Below, piece after piece: positions 27,499 to 37,114 of a DNA stretch of 64,000 nt. Numbering within the stretch: the first letter of the stretch is position 1; each line of letters opens with the position of its first letter. Origin of the DNA: Lysobacterales bacterium (GTDB lineage Bacteria > Pseudomonadota > Gammaproteobacteria > Xanthomonadales > SZUA-5). The stretch lies in NCBI GenBank assembly GCA_019187485.1, contig JABAQR010000037.1, positions 30,947-94,946 on the forward strand, written 5' to 3'. The notes beneath the pieces are model-generated. The model saw only the letters and a program-made list of their open reading frames with translations, was not told where the DNA came from and ran no database searches. The translations under genes and the position numbers were made by a program.

Positions 27499-28359
27499 TC
27501 AGTCGCGGGAGCGGGCATAGGTCATCGCGGTGATCTGCTCGGCCACCAGACCGATCATGAAAACCAGCACCGAAACCGTCAGCATCACCGTTCCCATGTT
27601 CGTGAAACGGCCGGTCGTGGAGTAGGTGTACGCATAGTAGCCCAGGCCGCCGAGCAGGAAACCCAGCGCCGTCGGCGCGAACAGCTTGAGCGGCGAATAC
27701 AGGGTGGCGATCTTGAAGATGATCAGCAGGAATCGCAGGCCATCGCGCAGCGGACGGATGTGGCTGCGTCCGATCCTCGGCGCCACCGGCACCGGCACGT
27801 AGGCGACCGCGTAGGCGCTGCGCAGGAAGGCCATCGTGATGGTTGTGGGATAGCTGAATCCGTTGGGCAGCAGGTGCAGGAACTCGCGGAACTGTGGCGC
27901 GCGCACCGCGCGGAAGCCCGAAGTGAGATCCTGGATCCGGAACGCCGTCATCCAGCTGGCGATGCGGTTGTAGAGGCCGTTGGCGAGGCTGCGTCCCGCG
28001 CTCGCCTGCCCGGCGCGGTCGCGTGCGCCGACCGCCATGTCATAGCCCTCGTCGAGCTTGCACAGCAAGCGCGGGATCAGGGCCGGATCGTGCTGTCCAT
28101 CGGCATCCATCAGCACCAGGATCTGACCGCTGGCGGCACGCGCGCCGCGCTTGATGGCGGCGCCGTTGCCCATCGAATAGGGCACGCGCACGACCTGCGC
28201 GCCGGCATCGCGGGCCACCGCAGCGGTGTCGTCCCGCGAGCCGTCGTCGACCACGATCAGCTCGGCCTCCGGCAGGAGTGCGCGCACGCGCGGCAGCAGC
28301 CCGCGCAGAGCGAGCGCTTCGTTCTTGGCCGGCATCACGATCGAAATCGAAGGCGTCAT
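27499..28359 (-). CDS. Polyprenyl-phosphate sugar synthase-like GT2 with two C-terminal TM helices
   Basis: 286 residues. MTPSISIVMPAKNEALALRG, DDGSRDDTAAVA, VLMDADGQHDPALIP and LTSGFRAVR are dolichol-phosphate mannosyltransferase (DPM1)-like; two TM helices close the chain (about 225–280). Such enzymes load a sugar on undecaprenyl phosphate to serve GT-C transferases. Three GT-C proteins in the same island are natural partners. The frame is open far upstream, but the family start is MTPSIS at 28359. Confidence 0.85.
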   Translation of the reverse strand: MTPSISIVMPAKNEALALRGLLPRVRALLPEAELIVVDDGSRDDTAAVARDAGAQVVRVPYSMGNGAAIKRGARAASGQILVLMDADGQHDPALIPRLLCKLDEGYDMAVGARDRAGQASAGRSLANGLYNRIASWMTAFRIQDLTSGFRAVRAPQFREFLHLLPNGFSYPTTITMAFLRSAYAVAYVPVPVAPRIGRSHIRPLRDGLRFLLIIFKIATLYSPLKLFAPTALGFLLGGLGYYAYTYSTTGRFTNMGTVMLTVSVLVFMIGLVAEQITAMTYARSRD

Positions 28360-28625
28360 GGGCGGGAAGGAAGCGCGCGGATCCGGACGGATCCACCCTC
28401 GGCCGGGCAGTCCGCAGCACGGGTCCGGGCCCGGCTCCGCCGGACCGATGCCCTGTTCGCTCGATGTCCCAGCCTGTCGGGCATGGCCGGCGTTCCGCAT
28501 TTCCTGGGTCGGGATTGCACGGCGAAAGTTCGCTCCCTCGGGCGAATTGCCCTCTGTCCCATCTTCGAGTATCAGTCTGGCACCGCGAACGTCCGGGCTG
28601 GACGGCCCATCGCGAAGGAAATGCC

Positions 28626-30521
28626 ATGACTCATGCCGCGACCCTGCGTCGGGCACGCCTCGCGATCCTCGGCACCACCGTACTCTACGCCGCGGCGCAC
28701 CTCGCGTGGTATGGCGGCACCCCGTTGGGCGGCTTTCCGGTGCTTGACGGACGCGAGATGCTGGAGCTGGCGCGCGCCATCGCGAGCGGGGAGCTTGCGC
28801 GGGAGCCCTTCTACCGTGCGCCGCTGTACCCGGCGCTGCTGGCGATCTTCATCCGGCTCGGCGTGCCCGACGGCCTCCTGCCGGACGCCGCGCGACTCCT
28901 GAACCTCGTCGCGCATCTTAGTTCCTGCCTGCTGGTGTTCGAACTCGCGCGCAGGACCTGGGCCGACCTGCGCGCGGGACTGCTGGCCGGCCTGCTGTAC
29001 GCCTGCTACCCCGTCGCCCTGCACTTCGCCGGCGACCCGTTGGACATCACGCTGGCCACGGCGCTGGCCTTGGCGGCGACCCTGTGCGCCTGGAACAGTG
29101 CATGCAGCCTGTCTGCGGCCCAGGCCTGGGCCGCGGCATCGCTGTACGCGCTGGCCGCGCTGGCGCGCCCGAACTTCCTGATGTGCATCCCCGCCCTGCT
29201 GCTGTGGCTCGCCTGGATCGGATCGCACGAACGGGGTGCGTGGCGGCTGCTGCCGGCAGCCGCGACCGGGGCCATGTGCGTGCTTCTGGTCATGGGCGGT
29301 GTCAACCGGGCGGTCGGCGGCGAGTTCAGATGGTTGCCCTGGCAGGGCAGCCACGGCCTGTGGGATGCCAATGGTCCGGGCGCCAACGGACTGTTCTATT
29401 CGCACAGTGTGGCAATCCCAGATCTGGCCCCGGGAAGCAATCCGGCCCGCGCCGAGGCCGAAATCCTGTACTGCCGCGACCGCCCCTGCTCCGGTCCGAT
29501 CGACATCGACGAATTCTCGGCTTACTGGAGCGGACGCATGCGCGAACACGCCATGACGCATCCACGGGAAGTGCTCGGCATCCTCGCCGGCAAGGTCTGG
29601 TATCTCGTCAACAACTACGAGCAGTACAACAACAAGACCTACTGGTTCCACAAGGCGCGCGCACCCTGGCTGCGCTGGAATCCGTTGTGCTGGGCCCTGC
29701 TGCTGGCGCTGGCGGCCGGCGCTTTGTGGCTGCCGATGCAGGCGCGCGCGCGCGCGCTGCTGCTGCTGGTGATCGGCGCTTACGCCACGAGCCTGCTGTT
29801 GTATTTCGTCAGCGCGCGCTTCCGCCTGCCGCTGGCACCGCTGCTGTGCGTGCTTTCGGGAGGCTGGATGCCGCTTCTGGCGCGCTGGCGGAATGCCCCG
29901 TCGATGGCTGTCCGGCGCCTGTCGGGGGCGCTGGCCACCGCCGCCGCCGTGGCCCTGGTCGCCGGCATTCCGGCGCCCACGCATCTGCGGGAGGGCACGG
30001 TCGTGGAGGATTGGGTGCTGCTCGCCAGCGCTTCGCTCCACGCGGGCGACTGGCGCGCCGCGGAGGACTGGGCGCGCAAGGTGATCGCCCGCACCCCTCG
30101 GCGCACCGCCGCGGAAGCGCTGATCTGCGCCGCACGCCTGCACGCGTGGGAGGATGCGCCGACCGCGGATCGGCCGCCCCGTGTCTGGCTGGAGGAATCG
30201 CTCTCCTGGTGCGCAGCCTCGGCCCGGGGCTCCCACCGCGCCGCCTACAACTCGGCCTTCTTCCTGGCGGGCCTGTGCCGGCACGCCGAGGCCCACCGGG
30301 TGTGGCTCGGCCTGCGCGACTCCAGACTGATCGGCGAACTCGCGCGCAATGCGCTCGCCGCGACCGTGGGCACGCCCCTGGATGCCGGCGACAAGGTCGA
30401 CGGACTGCTGCGCATCCGGCAATCGGAAGGCGAGATCCAAAAACCGGGTCTGCTGTCGCTCTGGCGCGCGGTCCAGGGCAACGACTGCGCGAACGTCGTC
30501 CCCGGATCCCGATCGGGATGA
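28626..30521 (+). CDS. GT-C family membrane glycosyltransferase (ArnT/PMT-like)
   Basis: 631 residues, about 10 TM helices, then a periplasmic or helical C-terminal part (about 455–631). The motif FPVLDGREMLELARAI with EPFYRAPLYPALLAIF is the acidic first loop and following helix of PMT_2/ArnT-type enzymes that use polyprenyl-phosphate sugars on the periplasmic side. It diverges from the DPM-like gene that could make its donor. The C-terminal part has helix pairs reminiscent of TPR but no clear repeats. Confidence 0.75.
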   Translation: MTHAATLRRARLAILGTTVLYAAAHLAWYGGTPLGGFPVLDGREMLELARAIASGELAREPFYRAPLYPALLAIFIRLGVPDGLLPDAARLLNLVAHLSSCLLVFELARRTWADLRAGLLAGLLYACYPVALHFAGDPLDITLATALALAATLCAWNSACSLSAAQAWAAASLYALAALARPNFLMCIPALLLWLAWIGSHERGAWRLLPAAATGAMCVLLVMGGVNRAVGGEFRWLPWQGSHGLWDANGPGANGLFYSHSVAIPDLAPGSNPARAEAEILYCRDRPCSGPIDIDEFSAYWSGRMREHAMTHPREVLGILAGKVWYLVNNYEQYNNKTYWFHKARAPWLRWNPLCWALLLALAAGALWLPMQARARALLLLVIGAYATSLLLYFVSARFRLPLAPLLCVLSGGWMPLLARWRNAPSMAVRRLSGALATAAAVALVAGIPAPTHLREGTVVEDWVLLASASLHAGDWRAAEDWARKVIARTPRRTAAEALICAARLHAWEDAPTADRPPRVWLEESLSWCAASARGSHRAAYNSAFFLAGLCRHAEAHRVWLGLRDSRLIGELARNALAATVGTPLDAGDKVDGLLRIRQSEGEIQKPGLLSLWRAVQGNDCANVVPGSRSG

Positions 30522-30569
30522 ACCGATCCGACTGCCGCCGCCGGATCCCGGACTCCGGATGGCGCGACT

Positions 30570-32495
30570 TCAGGGCTTGCGCGGCGTCCGTGCCGCTTCC
30601 TCGGCTGCGTCCAGACGCGCCTGCAGGCGCAAGATGAGCGACCGCTGGCTGCCAAGCACGTCCAGCCCGCGCAAGGCGGCGAGATCCTCCCGGGCCGCCG
30701 ACAGGCGTCCGGCATCCACCAGCATCCGTCCACGGTTGAAATGGATCGATGCATGGCCGGGCGCCTTGACCAGCGCGCGAGCATAGGCGTCGAGCGCGGC
30801 ATCCAGATCGCCGAAGTGGCCGTAGACGAGTTCGGCGTACGCCGCGTACAGGCTCACATCCACCTGCGGATGCGCCAGCGTGAGTTCCATCAGCTCGCGC
30901 AGTCTGGGGTAATCGGCTGCACAGGCTCCATCCCGCATGCACTGGAAGATCGAGACCAGGCTGTTGACGTCGCTGATGCGCGGCGCGTTGTTGCGGGCAC
31001 TGGCCATCATTTCTACCCAAGGCGGTTCCATCGGCTCACGACGCCGCGCATGCAGGATCATGAGCGTCGCGTCGAACAACAGGCCCGCGCCGGGCAGCTC
31101 GCGATGAGCCTCCAGTTGCGCGATCGCGCGATCGGCGAACTCGCCATGCAGATCCGGCCCGGCGCCCATGAGCAAGGTATGGGCATAGTTGAACTGCGCA
31201 TCGATCGAATCGGGACGCTTGGCGGCCTCGCTGGCCGCAAGCCGCAACGGATGGCTCCATTCGATCGCCCGCAAGTGCGTGGTCGCGGCGTAGAAGCCGG
31301 CGAGCGGGACGATCACCAGCGCCAGTGTGCGCGCACGCAGGCGCGTGGACTCCAGCAAGGCGAACGCCGCGAGCAGCAGACCGAAACTGGCGAAGTAGTT
31401 GCGGTGCTCGAAGGCAAGCATCAGCGGAATCACGGTGGCGGTCAGCGCGTGCCCCGCGAAGTACCACAAAATGCCGAGCGAGAGCAGCGGCGCGCGCCGG
31501 CGTGCCGCGACCGCGGCGAACAACGAGGCGCCGATGCCGGCCACCGCCGGCAATGTGCTCCAGGGCGACAGCCAGCCCCGCGAAGGTGCGATGTCGTCGT
31601 GGTACAGGGTGAGTTCGCTGAGATTGGGCAGCAGCGTCCAGCGGACGTAGAGCCACAGCACGCGCGCCTGGGTGAACAGCCGCTCGATGGAGTCGTAGTT
31701 GCGCGAATAGGAGCGCTCGGTGCCAATCCAGCTCGACAACCAGTACAGCCCGGCGAGCAGGGGCAGCAGCAGGCAGGCCAGGAGCGCGTGGACCATGGGA
31801 CGGCTGCAACTGCCATCCCTCCGCCGCAGTCCGGCGAATGCGAATTCCGCGCAGGCCACATACAAGGGCAGAAGCACGGCGGATTCCTTGACCAGCAATC
31901 CGACTCCGGTGAACCCCAGGATCGCGAGCGGCAGGCGTACGCCGATGTCTTCGCCCTGCCAATCGCGCAGACGCAGGCGCAGGTAGACGATCAATCCAAA
32001 CAGCACGAAGGTGTTGGAAAGCGATTCCAGGCGCTGACCGATGTACTGGGCGCCAGTGAGATTGATCGGCAGGATCAGCCACAGAGCGGCCAGTGCGATC
32101 GCCGCCTGCTCCTCCCCCACCAGCAACGGGCGCGCCTGGACCGTGGCCCGCAGTTGCAACAGGCCGAGGGCGACGCGCCACACGAGCAATCCGTTGAGCA
32201 GGTGGATCGCCAGATTGACCAGCTTGTAGCCGAAAGGATGCAAGCCGTGCACATAGTGGTTGGCGGCGAAGCTGAGCATGCCCAACCAGCGACCCTGGTG
32301 TGCGGCGGGGAAACCGTTCGCGGCCGCCGCCCATTCGCCGAGGTCGAGCGAGCGCACATGGATCGCCGGGTTCTCGACGATGAACACGAAATCGTCGTAG
32401 ATGAAGCCACCGCTCAGTGCCGGCCAGTAGATCAGCAGGGCCGCCGCCAGCATCGCCAACAGCCACGGCAAGGTGCGATGTCGCGGTTCCGGCAT
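30570..32495 (-). CDS. TMTC-like GT-C membrane protein with TPR tail (1)
   Basis: 641 residues. About 11 TM helices with the GT-C acidic motif FIYDDFVFI in the first periplasmic loop, HPFGYKLVNLAIHLLNGLLV and FEHRNYFASFGLLLA. After residue 440 the chain turns into helical TPR-like repeats ending ALDAYARALVKAPGHASIHFNRGRMLVDAGR. The arrangement equals eukaryotic TMTC O-mannosyltransferases and bacterial relatives near surface glycan or pilin genes. The start MPEPRH at 32495 is chosen as the one closest to the first helix. Confidence 0.75.
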   Translation of the reverse strand: MPEPRHRTLPWLLAMLAAALLIYWPALSGGFIYDDFVFIVENPAIHVRSLDLGEWAAAANGFPAAHQGRWLGMLSFAANHYVHGLHPFGYKLVNLAIHLLNGLLVWRVALGLLQLRATVQARPLLVGEEQAAIALAALWLILPINLTGAQYIGQRLESLSNTFVLFGLIVYLRLRLRDWQGEDIGVRLPLAILGFTGVGLLVKESAVLLPLYVACAEFAFAGLRRRDGSCSRPMVHALLACLLLPLLAGLYWLSSWIGTERSYSRNYDSIERLFTQARVLWLYVRWTLLPNLSELTLYHDDIAPSRGWLSPWSTLPAVAGIGASLFAAVAARRRAPLLSLGILWYFAGHALTATVIPLMLAFEHRNYFASFGLLLAAFALLESTRLRARTLALVIVPLAGFYAATTHLRAIEWSHPLRLAASEAAKRPDSIDAQFNYAHTLLMGAGPDLHGEFADRAIAQLEAHRELPGAGLLFDATLMILHARRREPMEPPWVEMMASARNNAPRISDVNSLVSIFQCMRDGACAADYPRLRELMELTLAHPQVDVSLYAAYAELVYGHFGDLDAALDAYARALVKAPGHASIHFNRGRMLVDAGRLSAAREDLAALRGLDVLGSQRSLILRLQARLDAAEEAARTPRKP

Positions 32496-32643
32496 GTTCT
32501 CGGCTGTTGGCCCCGTTCGCGGCAGGATACCGCCCGCATCCATGCCCTGCGGCGAGTGCGCACGCAGGGATCTCGGGGCGGTCCGGTGTAGTCTGCGGCC
32601 ACCCAGGTTCCGCCTGCGCGACCGACCGGAAGCAAGCGCCTGC

Positions 32644-33603
32644 ATGAAACTCGTCATCCAGGTCCCCTGCTACAACGAAGCCGCCGCCCTGCCGACCACG
32701 CTGGCGCAGTTGCCGCGCGAGGTGCCCGGCTGCGACCTGGTCGAATGGCTGGTGATCGACGATGGATCGCGCGACGACACCGCGGCGGTGGCGCGTGCCC
32801 TGGGCGTCGACCATGTGGTCCGGCACCAGAGCAACCGCGGGCTCGCGGCGGCCTTCATGACCGGACTCGAGGCGGCGATCGCCCTCGGCGCCGACATCGT
32901 GCTCAACACCGACGCGGACAATCAGTACGACGCGCGCGACATTCCCTTGCTGGTTGCGCCCATCGTCCGCGGCGAAGCCGATCTGGTCGTCGGCGCCCGC
33001 CCGATCGCCAGCACCGCGCATTTTTCGTGGCTGAAGAAAAAGCTGCAACGGCTCGGCAGCATGGTGGTGCGGCTGGCCTCGGGCACCGACGTGGAGGATG
33101 CACCCAGTGGATTTCGCGCGATGACGCGCGACGTGGCGATGCGCCTGAACGTGTTCAACGGCTACACCTACACCATCGAAACCCTGATCCAGGCGGGTCG
33201 CAGCAACATCCGCGTGCTATCGGTCCCGGTGCGCACCAATCCGGACCTGCGCCCCTCGCGTCTGGTGCGCGGGATGTTCGACTACGTCGGCAGGTCGCTG
33301 GCGACCATCGTGCGCATCTTCGCCACCTACCGCTCCCTGACCTTTTTCTGGCTGGTGAGCCTGGCGTTCACCGGCGTCGGCCTGATCGCCGGCATCCGCT
33401 ACCTGATCCTCAAGGCCATGGGCTTCGGCGAGGGTCATGTGCAGTCGGTGATCCTGGCTGCCGCCTGCGTGACGATCGGACTGGTCACCTTCGTGCTCGG
33501 TTTCCTCGCGGACCTGATTTCGGTGAACCGGCGTCTGCTCGAGCGGATCGAATGGCGCCTGCGCCGGCTGGAGTCCCGGGATGGGATGCGGCCGGATGAC
33601 TGA
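32644..33603 (+). CDS. Polyprenyl-phosphate sugar synthase-like GT2 (2)
   Basis: 319 residues. MKLVIQVPCYNEAAALPTTL, IDDGSRDDTAAVA, VLNTDADNQYDARDIP and EDAPSGFRAMT place it in the DPM/ArnC-like GT2 group; two TM helices (about 235–300) follow. It is similar in layout to the other DPM-like enzyme of the island but not a close copy. The downstream methyltransferase overlaps its end, so both are co-translated. Confidence 0.85.
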   Translation: MKLVIQVPCYNEAAALPTTLAQLPREVPGCDLVEWLVIDDGSRDDTAAVARALGVDHVVRHQSNRGLAAAFMTGLEAAIALGADIVLNTDADNQYDARDIPLLVAPIVRGEADLVVGARPIASTAHFSWLKKKLQRLGSMVVRLASGTDVEDAPSGFRAMTRDVAMRLNVFNGYTYTIETLIQAGRSNIRVLSVPVRTNPDLRPSRLVRGMFDYVGRSLATIVRIFATYRSLTFFWLVSLAFTGVGLIAGIRYLILKAMGFGEGHVQSVILAAACVTIGLVTFVLGFLADLISVNRRLLERIEWRLRRLESRDGMRPDD

Positions 33604-34198
33604 ACAGCCCGCCGGCAACTACTACGACAAATACCGCACCCGCAATCCGGTCGCGCGCTGGCTGATGCGCGGCTTCCTCGACGCCTTCGACGAATTGGCC
33701 GGATGCCAACCGGCGCGGATCGGCGTCGAGATCGGATGTGGCGAGGGCGAATTGTCCATCCGTCTGGCGCGTGCCGGATTCCGCATGCGCGGCTTCGACA
33801 TTGCCCAGGCCGCGATCGTCGAGGCGCGTGCGCGCGCCGCCGCGGCCGGCGTCCGCATCGACTTCGCGCGCGCCGGCATCGACGAGATCGAAGCGGCGCT
33901 GCGCGCACCCCTGGTGGTCTGCTGCGAGGTACTGGAGCACCTGGAGGAACCGCTTGCGGGCCTGGATGCGCTCGCCCGCATCGCCGATCCCTGGCTGCTG
34001 GTCAGCGTGCCGCGGGAGCCCTTGTGGCGGGTACTCAATGTCTGCCGGGGCAAGTACCTCGCCAATCTCGGCAACACCCCCGGTCACGTCAATCACTGGT
34101 CGGCCGATGGCTTCCTGAAGCTGCTCGCCACCCGCTTTCAGATCGTGGCGCACAGGCGGCCCCTGCCGTGGACAATGGCGCTGTGCCGCCGACGCTGA
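33581..34198 (+). CDS. Class I SAM methyltransferase
   Basis: 205 residues from ATG 33581 (GGAG 7 bases upstream), overlapping the preceding gene by 23 bases; ATG 33596 is the alternative. Motifs: GVEIGCGEGELSIRLA (SAM loop), GFDIAQAAIVEARA, CCEVLEHLEEPLAGLDALA and NTPGHVNHWSADGFLKLL. The NHWS stretch is common in small-molecule or lipid methyltransferases next to GTs. The substrate is unknown. Confidence 0.8.
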   Translation: MGCGRMTEQPAGNYYDKYRTRNPVARWLMRGFLDAFDELAGCQPARIGVEIGCGEGELSIRLARAGFRMRGFDIAQAAIVEARARAAAAGVRIDFARAGIDEIEAALRAPLVVCCEVLEHLEEPLAGLDALARIADPWLLVSVPREPLWRVLNVCRGKYLANLGNTPGHVNHWSADGFLKLLATRFQIVAHRRPLPWTMALCRRR

Positions 34199-35049
34199 AT
34201 CGCTGGCTGCGCCGCATCGGGCTCTTGCTGGCGCTGGTGGGCTGCGTCTACGTGGGATATCGCGTCTGGCGAGGCGCACCCGGCCTGCACCTGCGATGGC
34301 CACCGGCGGATATGGTCGCGCTGGCGCTGCTGTGCGGCACCGCGGGCATGGCCGCACTCGCCTGCGGCTGGTACGCCCTGCTGCGGGCCGCTGGCGGACG
34401 CCCGGGATTCGCCTCGGCCTTCCGTGCCTACGCGATCTCGCAACCCGCCAAGTACCTTCCCGGCAACGTCCTGCACTTCGCGGCCCGCCACGCGCTCGGC
34501 CGCGCCGATGGCGGCGAACATGGACCGCTGTTGTCGGCGGCGGCACTGGAGGCGGTCTCGCTGATCGGAACCGCCCTGCTGTTGGGCGGTACCCTCGCCT
34601 CGCAGGGACTGCTCGCCCACACCGGCGTGAGCCGCTGGCTGCCCCTGCTCATCGGATTCGGCGGCCTGTCCATCGCCGCCATCCTGCTCGCACGTTACCG
34701 GGGCGCGCGTTGCCTGGCCTGGTTCGGAGCCCACCTCGCGGCGGCGACTGGCTATTTCCTCGCCAGTAGCTGTGCGTTCAGCCTGCTGGGTGGCGCGCCG
34801 TACACCGCGCCTGACCTGGTGTTGCCGGTCGTTTCGATCGCCTGGGTCGCCGGTTTTGTGGTCGTCGGCGCACCAGGCGGGATCGGTGTGCGCGAGGCGG
34901 TCATGCTGCAACTGCTTGCTCCGGACTCGTCGACCGCGCTGGTCGGCGCGGTGCTCGCGTTCCGCCTGACGGCCATCGCCGCCGATCTCTGCCTGTACGC
35001 GGCCGCGTGGCTGCCACCGCGCACACCTGCGCAGGACGCGGGCACCTGA
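34183..35049 (+). CDS. AglD/lysylphosphatidylglycerol-synthase-TM-like membrane protein
   Basis: 288 residues from a GTG at 34183, overlapping the methyltransferase by 16 bases. Seven or eight TM helices. QPAKYLPGNVLHFAARHALG and VVGAPGGIGVREAVMLQLL are the hallmark motifs of the LPG_synthase_TM (UPF0104/AglD) family. Members assist transfer or flipping of lipid-linked sugars in archaeal AglD and some bacterial glycan systems. It ends 9 bases before a convergent gene. Confidence 0.8.
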   Translation: MPPTLNRWLRRIGLLLALVGCVYVGYRVWRGAPGLHLRWPPADMVALALLCGTAGMAALACGWYALLRAAGGRPGFASAFRAYAISQPAKYLPGNVLHFAARHALGRADGGEHGPLLSAAALEAVSLIGTALLLGGTLASQGLLAHTGVSRWLPLLIGFGGLSIAAILLARYRGARCLAWFGAHLAAATGYFLASSCAFSLLGGAPYTAPDLVLPVVSIAWVAGFVVVGAPGGIGVREAVMLQLLAPDSSTALVGAVLAFRLTAIAADLCLYAAAWLPPRTPAQDAGT

Positions 35050-35058
35050 AGCGGATGC

Positions 35059-37026
35059 TCAGGGCGACGCGGGCGGCAGCCCCAGGTCCTCCCGCAATGC
35101 CCGGTCCAGGCGATCAAGCTCGCGCTCCCAATCACCGTTGCGTCGCATCAGCCATTCGCGGACGCGCAGGGCGCAGCAGGGCAAGGTCGCATCGCCGCGC
35201 GCGGCACCGGCGCGGTAGTGGCCCAGGTGCCGGTACGCGATCTGTGGCGAGCACAGGCTGGCCAGGAAACCGACCTGTTCGATCACGTTTTCCGGCCGCC
35301 GCTGGATGTCGAGCCGCCGGTCGAAGGCCGCCAGCGCGTCCTCGCAGCGACCCTGGCGGATCGCGTAGTGACCGCGCAGGCGCAGCCAGCGCGCTTCGAT
35401 CATGGGATCGGCGGGAGTTTCCGGCAGGAGATCCAGGAGCCGGCCGAGCGCATCGACCGTCAGGGCCGCGCAAGGCGCCTGCCCACTGTCCCGGGTCAGG
35501 GCCAGCAACCACTGGTAGTTGAGGTCGATGGCGAGCCCTCGGGCGGCCAGCGCTCGCCCGACCTGCCCGAGCAGAGCCGCATCGACGTCGCCGCGCTGGC
35601 AGCGGATATTGGCGATGCCGAGGGCGTACTGTGTCTCCAGCGGCGCCTGCTCGAAGAGCGGCTGCAAACGCGCCAATGCGAGATCGTCGTACCCGCGTGC
35701 GGACAACTCCCCCGCGGCATGCGCCTGCGCTCGCGCCGACTGCGGGAAGTCGCGTGCCCAGTTCAGAGCCAGCGCCAGTGGATCACCCCAGAGGGAGGCG
35801 CGCATCCAGGTCAGGCAAGCCAGCAGTGCGATCAGGGCAGCGCCGCTCGCCCAGCGTGCGCGAGGCCACCTTCCCGGCGCCGTCAGCACGATGCCCGCAG
35901 GCCAGAACAGCAAGGCCGCGGGCAGATAGTTGCGATGCTCGAAGTACAGCTCCAGCGGCAGCACCGTGCTCTCGAGCAAGTGTCCGGCCAGGAAGAACAG
36001 CAGAGCGATCGCCCATGGCGACCGGCGCCATCGGAACGCCGCGCATGCCCCGGCAACCAGCAGTGCGGCGGCCGGCAGGGTCGCAGGCGGTTCCCACAGG
36101 CTGCTCGAAACCCGGTAGTGGTCGGCGAACACTCCGCTGGAATAGGCGTCGGGGAGCAGCAACAGGTGCAGGTAGTCGAGCAGGACCCGCGGCTGCGTCA
36201 GCAGACGTTCGCCGATCGTCCAGGGCCGTCCGGTCGCGTCCAGGCTCAGACCGGCGTACACCAGGCCCGCGACCAGCAGGGTCGCCGGAAGAACCAGCAA
36301 CAGACGCGACGCCCGGCGCGCCGCAGGTACCTGTGCGCGCGCCAGCGGTGGCAGCGCGGCGAGCGCGAGCACCGGCAGCAGGAATCCGTTCGGCTTGCTC
36401 AGGCCGGCCGCCAGGCCACAGCCGCACATTGCCACGAAGGCCAGCAGCCACCCGCGGCGTGGGCGTCCGGACTCGAAGGCGTACTCGGCCGCCAGCCACA
36501 GCCGCAGTCCGCACAGAACGAAGGTGGCGGCGAGCAATGCATGCCGCTGCACGATGTACAGCACCGAGGACACCCACAAGGGGTGGAGCGCCCAGAGAAA
36601 GCCGGCGAGGACGGCGGCCGAGCGGGCGTGGCGGGCGTGCAACCCGACGCGCATTCCCAGGCGATCGAGCACGGCCACGAGCAGGAAGGCATTGACGATG
36701 TGGATGCACACATTGGTGCGCTTGAAACCGAAGGGTTCCGCCGGCCAGTCGCGGGCGTCGATCAGGAAGCTCAGCATCGACAAGGGGCGGCCGGTGGCGT
36801 CGGCCGTACCCGAAAAGACGTACAGCAACAGGCTTTGCAGATCGTCGATCGGGCCGAAGTGACCCAATACCGGCAGGTTGGCCAGATCGTCGAACAAAAA
36901 GCTGCCCGACAAGCCCGGAACGTAGATCGCTCCGCACAACGCCAGCAGCAAGCCTGTCGCCAGCATCGGCCACATTCCCGACGGCTCGTCCTCGGTCGGC
37001 CGCAGGGGAAACACGCTGGTCGCCAT
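35059..37026 (-). CDS. TMTC-like GT-C membrane protein with TPR tail (2)
   Basis: 655 residues, start MATSVFPL at 37026. It has the acidic GT-C motif FLFDDLANLPV, GFKRTNVCIHIVNAFLLVAVL, HPLWVSSVLYIVQRHALLA and LYFEHRNYLPAALLF, then a soluble helical part from about residue 425 with TPR-like pairs. Architecture equals the other TMTC-like gene at 30570–32495; the shared HRNY motif shows they are paralogues. It probably glycosylates a periplasmic or surface substrate. Confidence 0.75.
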   Translation of the reverse strand: MATSVFPLRPTEDEPSGMWPMLATGLLLALCGAIYVPGLSGSFLFDDLANLPVLGHFGPIDDLQSLLLYVFSGTADATGRPLSMLSFLIDARDWPAEPFGFKRTNVCIHIVNAFLLVAVLDRLGMRVGLHARHARSAAVLAGFLWALHPLWVSSVLYIVQRHALLAATFVLCGLRLWLAAEYAFESGRPRRGWLLAFVAMCGCGLAAGLSKPNGFLLPVLALAALPPLARAQVPAARRASRLLLVLPATLLVAGLVYAGLSLDATGRPWTIGERLLTQPRVLLDYLHLLLLPDAYSSGVFADHYRVSSSLWEPPATLPAAALLVAGACAAFRWRRSPWAIALLFFLAGHLLESTVLPLELYFEHRNYLPAALLFWPAGIVLTAPGRWPRARWASGAALIALLACLTWMRASLWGDPLALALNWARDFPQSARAQAHAAGELSARGYDDLALARLQPLFEQAPLETQYALGIANIRCQRGDVDAALLGQVGRALAARGLAIDLNYQWLLALTRDSGQAPCAALTVDALGRLLDLLPETPADPMIEARWLRLRGHYAIRQGRCEDALAAFDRRLDIQRRPENVIEQVGFLASLCSPQIAYRHLGHYRAGAARGDATLPCCALRVREWLMRRNGDWERELDRLDRALREDLGLPPASP

Positions 37027-37114
37027 CGAGGTCCGAATCCCTGCCCGCCGCCCGCGCGGGGCCGTCACGGACGCATGCTATCGTCGATCGACCCACGCGA
37101 CGCGAGCAAGGCCC

